A stretch of 60,575 nt of DNA from Hondaea fermentalgiana (lineage: Eukaryota; Sar; Bigyra; Thraustochytrida; Thraustochytriidae): positions 1 to 60,575 of the forward strand of contig NPFB01000002.1 in NCBI GenBank assembly GCA_014084085.1, written 5' to 3'. This document shows positions 9,523 to 19,600 of the stretch, one piece after another (positions within the stretch are counted from its first letter, which is position 1; every line of letters begins with the position of its first letter). The translations under genes and the position numbers were made by a program. Below the pieces are notes generated by a model that saw nothing but the letters and a program-made list of their open reading frames with translations, had not been told where the DNA came from and did not search any database.

Positions 9523-10077
9523 ATGGAGAAGAACGTCCCCGTTATGGCCGAGCCAGTCGGCCAGTACAACATGCAGCAGCAGCAGCAGCCGCCGCAGCAG
9601 CAACAGCAACAGCAAGTCATGGTGGACCCACGCGTTGCCATGCGTGGAGGCGTACGTTGATGCGAAAATGGATTCCGGAATGTGGAAATAAATACGATCA
9701 AACCGGCTCAACAGTTCTTGAGTCTCGACTAACACTCCTACCTATACCTCTTCTTCGACGGCAAAACTTGTGCAAATAAACTTCATAAATCGCAGCAACC
9801 CGGTGGACAATACGATCGCGAAAAGTACTGCGGACCCATGACGTGGATCATTGGCCTTTTCGTCTGTCCCTGGTACGTTTCGACGAGATCTCAAAAGAAA
9901 AAGGAATTGAAACCTTCTTTTTCTTTTCGCTCGCCTTTTACTCACAGCATCAATGTCGCTCACGTGCTTTGCTCTCTTCCTACGAACTAATTTGTTAACA
10001 GTGTTTGCTGCTGTCCTTGCGACGAGCGCGAGGTCTACTACTCGCCCCCGGACGGTCGCCGTATCGTCCTCGGCTAA
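9523..10077 (+). CDS. Small Cys-rich protein, tandem paralogue 3 (three exons)
   Basis: Exons are 9523-9651, 9796-9872 and 10002-10077, giving 93 residues. Both introns start GTACGT. The N-terminal exon encodes a Gln-rich segment from imperfect CAG repeats and then DPRVAMRGG, which is also the exon 1 end of paralogue 2. Exon 2 encodes PGGQYDREKYCGPMTWIIG and is one codon shorter than in the other copies. Exon 3 encodes VCCCPCDEREVYYSPPDGRR. Paralogues 2 and 3 are closest in exons 2 and 3. The protein is predicted to be small and membrane-associated through its Trp/Ile/Leu/Cys segment; this is inference. No family name was assigned. Confidence 0.85.
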
Positions 10078-10794
10078 TTCTCAAAGAGAATTAGACTGCT
10101 GTTGACTGTCGTGTGACAATTAGCTTCGATCCCCATGTTTCTTAGTAGGCCTATGTTGTACCCCCTTATCCCTTTGATTCTTCCTGCCATTCTTTCTTGT
10201 TGAGCACCCCAAAATTCGATGATGTTCTCCTCAGGATATTTTGCCGTATTGATATATCATTGTCGCAGGCAGCACACCTCCATCTCTTCCCCCCCCCCCC
10301 CCCCCCCCCCCCTTTCAAAAACAGATGAGGCCATCCCGTTGTCCCTAATGACAAGAAAGCGACATCGCTTGGTGATATGCACGCGATTTGCAACACACGC
10401 AGAGACAGGCATTCTTTGCTTTGCCTTTGCTTTGTTTTCTTATCGATATCGAGTCTCATCGCAGACACATCTATTGTTCGCGGCATGGATGCATTTCAAA
10501 GCCAGTATAAGGCCTTTGAGATCATCGCGACGATCAAAGGCGTCTTCTTGAATGAGTTCCCCGCGTTCCCCAGCTTCCCCTCCAAGTCGTCACGACCTAA
10601 CGACCGCTTGCTTGCAAGCAACAAGCAAACCGCCTGCTGTCTGCGCAGTCTGGCGCGGTCTGCGCGTAACCTCGAAAGGTCGCGGCCCGCGCGGAGGTCA
10701 GAGCGGAGAACGTTGTGTCTGCACCACCCGCCGTCGCCAGACCCCTTGCGCGCGAGCCGTACGCAAAGTCACAAAGACGCGTAGAGCTTGAACC
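10078..10794. other. Intergenic, with a 24-base poly-C run
   Basis: The segment separates the Cys-rich array from MCM4. It contains an uninterrupted C homopolymer at 10289-10312. No conserved frame was seen. The right half must hold the MCM4 promoter and 5' UTR. Confidence 0.5.
10289..10312. repeat. Poly(C) homopolymer, 24 bases
   Basis: This is an uninterrupted run of C read directly from the sequence. Its length is likely to vary between copies or assemblies. Confidence 0.9.
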
Positions 10795-13700
10795 ATGGCG
10801 GACCCCGAGCAAGACAACCACGACGACCAGGAGATCGACCAGGGTCAGCAGGCACGCACGCCAGGGGCTACTTCGTCAAGGGCTGAGCCGCAAGACGCTC
10901 AGGCGCAACGACGCCACATTACCGATACTCTCGTGAGCTCGGACTCACTCCAAGACGATGATTTTGACATGGACGAGGATGACCACAATGACGAGGGCAA
11001 TGACTCTCAGCCAGCTCCAAGGTTACGTCGCATCACCGACACCGTCATCGAGTCCGAGGATCAAGATAACACGCAAGAGAATGAGAATCTTCCCACAAGT
11101 CCAGCGCCGCAGCGTGAGATGCTTGATCTCGATGCGGTCATGAACGACGGGGCCTCCGTAAACCCGGCGGACTCGCCTGTTGATCCACTCGACTCCCCTC
11201 AGCGGGGACGACGTCCGGCACTTCCCCGTGGCGACCTCGCAGACGTCGCGCCGCGCCGTGCCCTCATGCCCGCAAGTCTGACGTCTTCCCCCTCCCCGCC
11301 AGGATCACCCTCGGGCGCTTCATCGCCGCCCCATTCACCTCGCCGAAACGCCGGAAACGAGCATGGCCATCGCCGTAGGAACGACAGTCTAGAGGACAAT
11401 GAAATGGACCAAGGCGAAGCCAACGATCCCGTCGATGATCGCGCCAATCACGTGGTCGCCCAGGTAGCACAAATGGACCTCGACGATCAAGACGGTGAGG
11501 AGGCCGTCATTTTCGGCACCACTGTCCAGGTACAAGCCGCCATTGCATCTTTCCGCAAATTCCTGGACACCTTTAGAAAGTCTGACGCCGACGCACACGG
11601 GGAACCCTATTACCGGCGCCGCCTCACCGAGATTCACGAAACGCGCAACCTCGTCATCAACATCGACTGCGAGGACCTGTACACGTCCGACCTCGAGTTT
11701 CTCATGCTGTACAAAAAGCTCGTCCAGTACCCGAACGAGATGATTCCGGCACTCGATCTCGCCGTCTACCAGCAGTTCATCACCATGTTCCCCGATGATC
11801 CCACTCTCGAATCCGGCGAGCGCATCCAGGTCCGAACCTTTAACTTGCACAAGCTTAGCCGCATGCGTCAGCTCGATCCAGAAGACATCGACATGATCGT
11901 CGCCCTACGCGGCATGGTCGTCCGCGTCTCCCCGGTCATCCCAGACATGAAGACGGCCAAGTTTCGCTGTACGCTCTGTAATGCCGAGGCGGAGGCCAGC
12001 ATCGACCGAGGCGTCATCGAGGAACCGACAAAGTGCCCCCACTGCACCAAATCCCACGTCATGCAGCTCAACCATAATCTCTGCCTCTTTAGCGACAAGC
12101 AAATGGTGAAACTGCAGGAAGCACCGGAGAACATCCCCGAAGGCGAGACGCCGCAAACTATTTCCATGTACGCCTACGACGGTCTCGTCGACGTCGCCAA
12201 ACCGGGCGACCGCGTCGAGGTCACGGCCATCTTTCGCGCCTCTGCTGTGCGCAAGATCGCCACGCGTCGTACAACTCAGGCAATCTACAAGACCTTTCTC
12301 GACGTCCTGCATTTCCGTCCCATTCAAAAGGGCGCCAATTTGGCACATCGTGACCTCAACCTCGAAACAATCCGCGCCCGTCTTGCACGACGCGCCCAGG
12401 CTGGCCAGGGCGACCACGATGATAATAGTCGCGCGCGACGCCGTCTGCACGGCAATGATGACAACGAGGAGGAGGACAATGACGATATCATGGACCGCGA
12501 TGACGACAGCAGCGATGGCGGCGACGATGGGCCCCGCGATGCGGATGGAACAGCGCTCATTGACGAGGCCGAACAAGAGGCAGTCTTTCGCGAAATGGCC
12601 GCAGACCCCGATATCTACAGCAAACTTGCACATTCCGTAGCGCCCTCTATCTGGGAGCTTGATGACATCAAAAAGGGCGTTCTGCTGCAGCTCATGGGCG
12701 GCACAAACAAGGAGGCATCACAGCAGGCCGGCGAGGTGCGTTCTTCGCATCGTATGCGATCTCGCGGTGAGATCAACGTCTTGCTCTGCGGAGACCCTGG
12801 TACGAGTAAGTCGCAAATTCTCGGATACGTTCACAAACTCGCCCCTCGAGGCATCTACACCTCTGGAAAGGGCAGCAGTGCTGTTGGACTTACAGCCTAC
12901 ATCACCAAGGACCCCGACACCAAGGAGCACATCCTCGAGAGCGGCGCGCTCGTGCTTAGCGATCGAGGCGTGTGTTGTATTGACGAGTTTGACAAGATGA
13001 GCGACACAACGCGTGCTATTCTACACGAGTGTATGGAGCAACAAACCATCTCTATCGCAAAAGCCGGCATCATCGCAACCCTCAACGCGCGCACGTCCAT
13101 TCTTGCCAGTGCGAATCCCGTCGAGAGTCGCTACAATCCGCGTCTCTCCATTGTGCAAAACATCCAGCTGCCACCCACGCTGCTTTCCCGTTTCGATCTC
13201 ATCTACCTTGTTCTCGACAAGCCAGACCCAAGCACGGATCGCCGCCTAGCGCGTCACCTCGTCCAGCTCTACTTCCGTAATCCCGTCGCGCGCGGAGCAC
13301 TTGTCGACCGCACCACTTTGCGCGCCTACATTGCATACTGCCGACGCAAGTGCTTTCCGCAAATCAGCAATAGCGCTGTGCGTAAACTCGTCCAGGGCTA
13401 TGTCGAAATGCGCCAAGCTGGCTCCTACAGCAATGGCAAAAAGACCATCTCTGCCACCCCGCGCCAGCTCGAGTCGCTCATTCGTCTCGCTGAAGCGCAC
13501 GCAAAGTTGCATCTCTGCGACGTTGTCACAGAGACCAATGTCGACGAGGCCCTCCGACTCATGCATGTCGCAACGCAAACTGCGGCCGTCGATCCTCGCA
13601 CCGGCACGATCGACATGGATGCAATCACAACGGGCGTCGGCGCAACGGACCGGGCTCTTAATGAGGCGCTTGGTGCCGAGCTTCTCGCGCTCATCCCAGG

Positions 13701-13857
13701 TGAAGGTATTCGTGCTTTTGCTCTCACTAGCAAAATGAATGAACAAGCCTCCACACCCGTCACTCAGGAACAGGTCATGAAGGCTGTTCACAGTCTTGTC
13801 GACGATGGCAAGGCTCAGTTGGACCTGCGCTCAGGGCTTATCCGCCCTCAAACGTGA
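10795..13857 (+). CDS. MCM4: MCM4, replicative helicase subunit
   Basis: This single-exon 1,020-residue protein is the MCM4 subunit of the MCM2-7 helicase that unwinds replication origins in the nucleus. Residues 1 to about 240 are a disordered Asp/Ser/Pro-rich tail with many S/T-P sites, as expected for CDK and DDK regulation. Then come the MCM N-domain, with VALRGMVVRVSPVIPDMK, and a C4 zinc finger (CTLCN to CPHC, near residues 391-419). The AAA+ core carries Walker A GDPGTSKS (about 664), Walker B CCIDEFDKM (about 725) and the arginine finger SRFD (about 797). A winged-helix-like C-terminus follows. An acidic loop rich in Asp and Glu, around residues 555-585, is longer than in animals. The start context ACCATGG is strong. 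Confidence 0.96.
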   Translation: MADPEQDNHDDQEIDQGQQARTPGATSSRAEPQDAQAQRRHITDTLVSSDSLQDDDFDMDEDDHNDEGNDSQPAPRLRRITDTVIESEDQDNTQENENLPTSPAPQREMLDLDAVMNDGASVNPADSPVDPLDSPQRGRRPALPRGDLADVAPRRALMPASLTSSPSPPGSPSGASSPPHSPRRNAGNEHGHRRRNDSLEDNEMDQGEANDPVDDRANHVVAQVAQMDLDDQDGEEAVIFGTTVQVQAAIASFRKFLDTFRKSDADAHGEPYYRRRLTEIHETRNLVINIDCEDLYTSDLEFLMLYKKLVQYPNEMIPALDLAVYQQFITMFPDDPTLESGERIQVRTFNLHKLSRMRQLDPEDIDMIVALRGMVVRVSPVIPDMKTAKFRCTLCNAEAEASIDRGVIEEPTKCPHCTKSHVMQLNHNLCLFSDKQMVKLQEAPENIPEGETPQTISMYAYDGLVDVAKPGDRVEVTAIFRASAVRKIATRRTTQAIYKTFLDVLHFRPIQKGANLAHRDLNLETIRARLARRAQAGQGDHDDNSRARRRLHGNDDNEEEDNDDIMDRDDDSSDGGDDGPRDADGTALIDEAEQEAVFREMAADPDIYSKLAHSVAPSIWELDDIKKGVLLQLMGGTNKEASQQAGEVRSSHRMRSRGEINVLLCGDPGTSKSQILGYVHKLAPRGIYTSGKGSSAVGLTAYITKDPDTKEHILESGALVLSDRGVCCIDEFDKMSDTTRAILHECMEQQTISIAKAGIIATLNARTSILASANPVESRYNPRLSIVQNIQLPPTLLSRFDLIYLVLDKPDPSTDRRLARHLVQLYFRNPVARGALVDRTTLRAYIAYCRRKCFPQISNSAVRKLVQGYVEMRQAGSYSNGKKTISATPRQLESLIRLAEAHAKLHLCDVVTETNVDEALRLMHVATQTAAVDPRTGTIDMDAITTGVGATDRALNEALGAELLALIPGEGIRAFALTSKMNEQASTPVTQEQVMKAVHSLVDDGKAQLDLRSGLIRPQT

Positions 13858-13976
13858 TAGTCAGTCGGTCAGCCAGCCAGCCACCGTTTCTTTTTCTACG
13901 TAACATCCCTCTAGCTTCATCTAATATCATTTAGCTTGCTTCATACAACTCAAGTTTTCTCTTCCGTTTCTCGTGC

Positions 13977-14005
13977 AGCTAGCTAGCTAGCTAGCTAGCT
14001 AGCTA
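13977..14005. repeat. (AGCT)n microsatellite downstream of MCM4
   Basis: About seven head-to-tail AGCT units lie roughly 120 bp after the MCM4 stop. Similar AGCC/GCTGGCTT-type repetition recurs at 14383-14430. Because AGCT is self-complementary, the tract could form a hairpin. No function is claimed. Confidence 0.85.
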
Positions 14006-14480
14006 TGTTTACTTTGGTTTATGTGGGGAATAATAATAAAGCAAGAAAGGTCTGGCGCATCAACTCCGAAGAATGGCCACGAGACCGAGAAATCTGTACA
14101 TTAAGCATAATCTTACGCTCTCTCGCGAGCGCATTTGCCGCTGTCTCTTGTCTCTGTCTCCGTTTTGCTGCTATTGAGGTATACCCTCCTTGTCGATTCT
14201 CTTTCCAACAAGCCACACCACGATAAGTCCACTTGCGCGACACGTGCTGATCTTCTTTCCGCAGGCCTAAAGGGGAAGAAAAAATCAACATTTGAGACAT
14301 CAAGTCGATTCTGGCCTTCTATCCAAGCTGCTGTATGAAGATGAAGAGTTTTCTTCCCCCTCTTAGCGCAAAGAAACAGCCAGCCCCTTGCTGGCTTGCT
14401 GGCTGGCTTGCTTGCTGGCTTGCTTGCTGACAGCTAGCATGACTCTGTAAGTGTATTCTGGGGAGAAAGCTTCGTCTAGT

Positions 14481-15401
14481 CTACTCTGGAAGACCCTTTG
14501 CGCGTTTCGGGGCCTGCTCGTAAAAGAAAGCACACACCAGGCACATGAAAAGAGACATGATGCCTTCCGCCGTGGCGTGATTGTCCCAAATGAGAATATT
14601 CAAGCTCACCGTAATGACCTTGCACGTGTTTCCCAGGACAGTAAATGAGGTCGCGGAGACTGCAGCACGTGCCAGGAATGCAAAGTATGAAATGGCCACG
14701 CCACACGCGCAGCTCACCAAGAGCCAAAACTGCGAGTGAAGTGAAATCTCCATGCTCGAAAGCTTCTCGAATTCGCCCGTAAAGTACATGATGAAGAAAA
14801 GAGGGATGACAGGAAGAGCATTCGTGTAGTAGACACGTCCCCACGTTGTCATCTTCACAGTGTTGGTGATGTGCTTGATGAAAATTTGATCAAACACAAA
14901 GATGCAGTACCAGGCTGCCACCCAAAAATAAGACGTTGCCGTCATCGAGCCCTTTTCAAAGTAAAGATACATGAGCGCCCCCACAAGCAATCCAAAGAGG
15001 CAGACCCATGACTTGCGTGACGGTAGCTCCCGCCCCATGAGCGCCCAGTCGAGCACAGATATGATGATCGGCGTCGATGCTCGGAATGTGATAAACGTCT
15101 CAACGTTCGAATGTTGCAAGATCTTAATGTTCGCAAAGACCGTCATAAGAAAGGCGACCGGGACAATCCAGAACTTGCGCACCTTGTCAACGCTCAGAGG
15201 GTCGACCTCGATGTATCGAAGGCGGCCGGCGCCCCACGTGAAGACGGCCGATGCTGCCAGCTGGCACAAGAGCACGAATCCTGGAGTCGGCATGCTGTGC
15301 ACGGCCAGCTTGTTCACCAGCAGCATGCCCGCGGAGCACGCCATGTACCCGAGGACCGCATAGGCCGTCGACAGCCCGCCGCCGCCCTTGCCCTTGCGCA
15401 T
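14481..15401 (-). CDS. Nucleotide-sugar transporter, GDP-mannose/GONST type (DMT superfamily)
   Basis: The 306-residue protein has about ten hydrophobic helices and belongs to the drug/metabolite transporter superfamily. The segment NIKILQHSNVETFITFRAST, followed by PIIISVLDW, is characteristic of GDP-mannose and related nucleotide-sugar antiporters of the Golgi. TSFTVLGNTCKVITV in the C-terminal half is the second conserved block of that subfamily. It would exchange a cytosolic nucleotide sugar for luminal nucleoside monophosphate to feed glycosylation. Substrate specificity (GDP-mannose, GDP-fucose or other) cannot be settled by eye. The tail ends KRAKGLPE, with basic residues near the terminus. 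The gene is divergent from LSM6, with 490 bp between start codons. Confidence 0.85.
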   Translation of the reverse strand: MRKGKGGGGLSTAYAVLGYMACSAGMLLVNKLAVHSMPTPGFVLLCQLAASAVFTWGAGRLRYIEVDPLSVDKVRKFWIVPVAFLMTVFANIKILQHSNVETFITFRASTPIIISVLDWALMGRELPSRKSWVCLFGLLVGALMYLYFEKGSMTATSYFWVAAWYCIFVFDQIFIKHITNTVKMTTWGRVYYTNALPVIPLFFIMYFTGEFEKLSSMEISLHSQFWLLVSCACGVAISYFAFLARAAVSATSFTVLGNTCKVITVSLNILIWDNHATAEGIMSLFMCLVCAFFYEQAPKRAKGLPE

Positions 15402-15891
15402 CGTCGCCGCGCGAGGTCGCGGGGACGCGCGCTGTCTTCGAGCGACCGCGCGGCGTCCTCCCCCAAGGCCAGGAGAAGGCTCTTCCCGACGCGAGCCGGG
15501 CCGCGAGAGGCGTCCCGCTGGCCTGCGCGGACTCCCTCTGCTCCGCTCGCCCAGCCAGCCGGGTGCCGCGAGATCGGGTTATGCCTGCGCCGCGTCTCCG
15601 GCGACGCGGCGATCGTCGTGCTCGAGACGGACGACACGAACGAACGAGACGGCGACGGTTTGCAAGTGGGCTATGCGCCGCGCGCAAGTCGCGCAAACGG
15701 CGCCCGCAAGTGGCGTATAGCGCCGGCGGCCCTTTGGCGGCGGCGCATAGGTCACTTGCGCCGCCAGCGACGGAGCAGACGGGGAGGGGAAAGAAAGAAG
15801 GGAAGAGCAAACCTTGATCGCGGACGCGACTCGGCCGAGAAGTCCCAGCGCGAGAGCGCGCAGACGCGCTCTTTCCTCCCTCGCCCGCACG
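15402..15891. promoter_or_regulatory. Shared divergent promoter region of transporter and LSM6
   Basis: This 490 bp GC-rich segment lies between two divergent start codons. It must hold both promoters. No TATA-like element stands out. Frames inside are Arg/Ala-rich and not believable as genes. Confidence 0.55.
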
Positions 15892-16259
15892 ATGGCGGAG
15901 ACGGCCGCGGAGACCCCGCAGGCCAAGCGCTCGCCCTCGGACTTTATCAAGCAGGTACGTTCGATGCGAGCCGCGCAGAGTTTAAACACTTGGGCGCGGC
16001 CTATCTTTGGCAGCTTTCTTGCTGCGGCGACGGCCATGGACTTTGCTGACGATACTCGCTCGCACAGGTTATTGGCCTTCCCGTTGTGGTCAAGCTCAAC
16101 TCTGGCACCGAGTACCACGGGATCCTTAGCTGCCTCGATGGCTTCATGAACATCGCTCTCGAGCAAGCAGATGAGATTGTCGACGGCAAGAAGGAGCAGC
16201 ACTACAACGAGTGCTTCTTGCGCGGAAACAACGTCCTGTACCTCAGCGCCGCATCATAA
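15892..16259 (+). CDS. LSM6: LSm6, Sm-like protein of the U6 snRNA/mRNA-decay ring (two exons)
   Basis: Exons are 15892-15954 and 16068-16259, separated by a 113 bp intron (GTACGT...CACAG, phase 0), giving 84 residues. The Sm1 motif (VVVKLNSGTEYHGILSCLD and GFMNIALE) and the Sm2 motif (FLRGNNVLYLS) follow the LSm6 pattern closely, including the leading SPSDFIKQVIG. LSm6 is one of seven subunits in the LSm2-8 ring, which binds the U6 snRNA 3' end in the nucleus, and in the cytoplasmic LSm1-7 ring, which promotes decapping. The length matches the family (about 80). The intron sits just before the Sm fold. Confidence 0.95.
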
Positions 16260-16651
16260 AGTATAGATTAGGAAAAACAAAACAACAAATCGAAACCAAA
16301 GAAAACATATCGCTTCTGCACGCATCATATCTCTTACTCTCTCTCTTCTTCACGTAGACGTATGTGGTGTGTCGTCTGGCCTCACAACAAAATCGCGTCT
16401 CGACCGTGCCGCAATTTTCATAGAGGCCGCGGCTTAAAGCAAGAACTGCATTTCGAAACTGTCAGTGTACATTCGGATCTCAAGAAATGCTTCCAGCTAA
16501 CTTGCGCACAGAGTCAATGAAATGCGCAAGCACCAACCATTTCTCGCAATTGAAAAGCAATACTTCAACAACTTGCTGCAAAAACGATGGCCGCACGGGT
16601 TCCTTCCATATCCACCAGTTTCCTTTTGTCTAAGTTAGCTACCTATACGAC
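16260..16651. other. Convergent 3' region between LSM6 and the GBF1-like gene
   Basis: This AT-richer 392 bp segment holds the 3' UTRs of two convergent genes. No conserved frame or structured RNA was recognised. Confidence 0.5.
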
Positions 16652-19600
16652 CTACACGACCTGAAGAGAAAAATCATCAAGGTCGTCGTTTACATTTCCG
16701 TCCTCCCTGCCTCTATACTCCTCTTGATCTTGCGAATCGCTCCGCGCCAGCACATTCTCGCCATGATGCGCACGTTCTTGTGGCAGCTCTTGATTGTGCC
16801 TGCGGACCGCATACACATCCTCGTTTTCGCCACCTTGCAAAACGTCTTGCCCTTGCTTATGGTGCCTCGAGCCTTGACTTTCCTCCAGGGCGCCCTGGAC
16901 GTCCTCTATAACATTATTATGTGCCGCCTCTTCGTTTAGAGCAGCAGCGCCGGTTGCTTCATGAAGAGCGTCCTCGTTTGTACGTTCTTCAGACTCCGCG
17001 ACCTGAGCGACTGCAAATGCAGCCGAGGTTGGCTGCACTGCTGGTGGCTGCTGGGCAGGCGGTGCCATTGCCGAGAGCGATTCCTCAATAAGTTCACGCA
17101 CTCCCGGCGCTTCGGCTTCAAGAACTGACCAGGTGACCTCCCAGGTGTTCTCGCCAGACTTTTCCGAGACCTTTTGAAAGAGATTCTCGGCCTGCATGAC
17201 CATCATGAGGTTGCGCAAGTTCTCGAGCGTGCTTTCGCGCACAGTTCCGCCCTTTGCAAGTAGCTTGCTTGTAATTGTCACCGTTCGTAACCAAAGTGCG
17301 CCGAAATCAGAGGTCTGCCCCAGTACGCCAACATTGTGTAAAAAGGTGCGCATCAGCAAATTGATCGCGCGAATCGATTTCTGCGGTGCGAAAGTCGCGT
17401 CCTGCCTCGCAGTGTCCTCGACCAGGGGAAAGAGAATCTTGTTGAAGATTTCGGGCCAACGGCGCTGCTCGATCCGCTCCGGAGGCGACCATAGCGCAGA
17501 CTGAAGGCTTTGCGTCGCTGCAGCGGCTACCTCAGGCCTCGGGTCTGCAAACCAGTATCGAAGCTGAAGCACAAGCAACATCCAGCACTTGTCCCGATCT
17601 GGAAGCAGCGATGCGTCAGGGCCTTCCACCACGTAGCTGCCATTGAGCATTCGGTGCATTGGGCTTGTAACGAAATCGTCCATCTCGAGGCCCTCTTCGC
17701 CGGAATCGCCAGCATCCTTTGCCTTTGCTGCCACGATGTGGCCATTCTCGGTCTCTGCAGACGGTTGCTGTTCCAGCCCGTCGGAAGCAGCATTCAATCC
17801 TGCACTTGCAGCGCCGCTACCGGCAGCGGCCTCGACCTGCGCCAAAGAATCGATTGACGCGCAAAAGTCCGGATCGCGAGAATATACCTGCCGAGAAATC
17901 TCGTAAATGAGCCCAACCGCTTCTGCGGCCCGGTCTCCGGGAGCCAAAGCGTCAGGGTCTACGCCTGGGAGCGCTGCCCGCTCATCGTCCCGAATAAAGA
18001 GTCTGATTGTATCAACGATTGCATTCATGTTGATGCGGCTCACGTGGCCACTGCGCACGAGCGTGCAGACGATGTGCCAGGTCGCGTCCACGGAGTCGCG
18101 AAAGTGCGCAAATCGGTCGAGCAACCGGCAAACGATGCGCCAATCTTGCGCGGCACTCACATTACCTGCATGGAAACGAAGAACCGTCGAAAGCCCAGAA
18201 CCAATACGCGCCGCTAACGGAACGCATAGTTCGTCTGAGAAATCGCCCAGCCAGCTTAATGCAGACAGCAAATGTGACATGGTCTGAGGTTTGTCCAGAA
18301 CCTGCACGCTAATGCGCAAAAGATTCACGACGACGCGCTCCACCACAAAAAGAGAGCACTTGCCCGCGCGTACCACGCGTGCTGGACGGGGCCGCAATGG
18401 CGCTGGTGTGTCCCACGCTGCGGCAGCTTCGTCATCACCCTCGGGCAAGGCACCTGCGTTGACGAGAACTTGACGAAAGGCACGATGCAGGAGCGGCCAA
18501 AAAGTCTCGATGGATTCTTTGTTGGCCAGCCCGACCTCTGTAAGGAGCTCTACGCAGAGAATGTTGTTTTGCTCAAACGAAGTGCCGTCATCAATGTCTT
18601 CCACCCCGGCCGCCACGGCGGCCTCCGCACTTAGCGTGGCATCCTCGAGCGGGACTAGCAGAGCATCAATCAGCAAAAGCAGCGAGGGCTGCGAGAGCGA
18701 CTTTGATTTGGAGAAGACAGTGTTGAGCCGGCACGCCGTGAGCGTCTCGCGCACGAGTTCTCGGCACTCCAAAAAGTGTTCGTCAATGCCATCATCCTCG
18801 GACCAAATGAGCGAGGTGAGCGCGCTAAAAAAGCCGCCGCGCTTGGGAGCTTCTTTCACCTCTTCCTCGGCGGCCCCGACCCCACCTCTCGCTCCGGCAC
18901 CACCCGCACGTTTGGCGTCTGTTTCAACAGAGAGAGCTCGATGACCGCGGGGGCGCCCACCTTGCTGCTGCTGTTGTTGTTGACGCTGGTGTTGCGAAGA
19001 ACGATCTTCTTGCTGGAGTTGTTGCTGGTGCTGCAAACGGTTGCCCTCGGTGGTATTCAAAGGATCAGACTGCGCCAAAAGCGCAGCGCTGGTGGGCAAA
19101 CGATTGCCATGTTGATCAACGACGTCGTCCACTTCCACAAAGGAAGACGGTAGCATGTCGAGCTCGTGCATGACTAGGAGCGTCTGTACAAAATTCCGCC
19201 ACGACTCCCGCATGAGACTTCCGTATTGCTTGGTCAAAGACAGCAGCGCGCGAAAGGTCAACAGAGCCCGACACGCCGGGTACGCCGCAAATCGCTCGCC
19301 CTTGGCCAAAGATGCGGCCAGTTTTTGCCGTTTCGATTTTCCTTGTGTCGAGTACACCGTGGCGTCGCGTAGGGCTTCCAAACCCTCGAGGTCCAGCTGC
19401 GTCTGCGCACCCTCTTGCAGTGCCGGAAAGAAGCGCACAAAGTACTTGCACAGGGTGATCATGATGCGATTAAAGTGCTCGAAAAGGCGAAAATAGACGG
19501 CAATCTTGCCCAGGTTCCGAAACCCCTCCAGAGCGCGCGCTGCCATCTTGCCGTCGCGTGTCATCTCAAACATCACCGATATGGCCTGCATCGAGGAGTC

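Noticed and set aside
13977..14430. AGCT/GCTT repeats as a possible CRISPR-like or attachment site
   Set aside because: Simple microsatellites without spacers; CRISPR arrays are not expected in a eukaryotic nuclear genome.
15111..16049. 312-codon plus-strand frame overlapping the transporter start and LSM6 exon 1
   Set aside because: It is antisense to a clear transporter gene and runs through the promoter in an Arg-rich frame.
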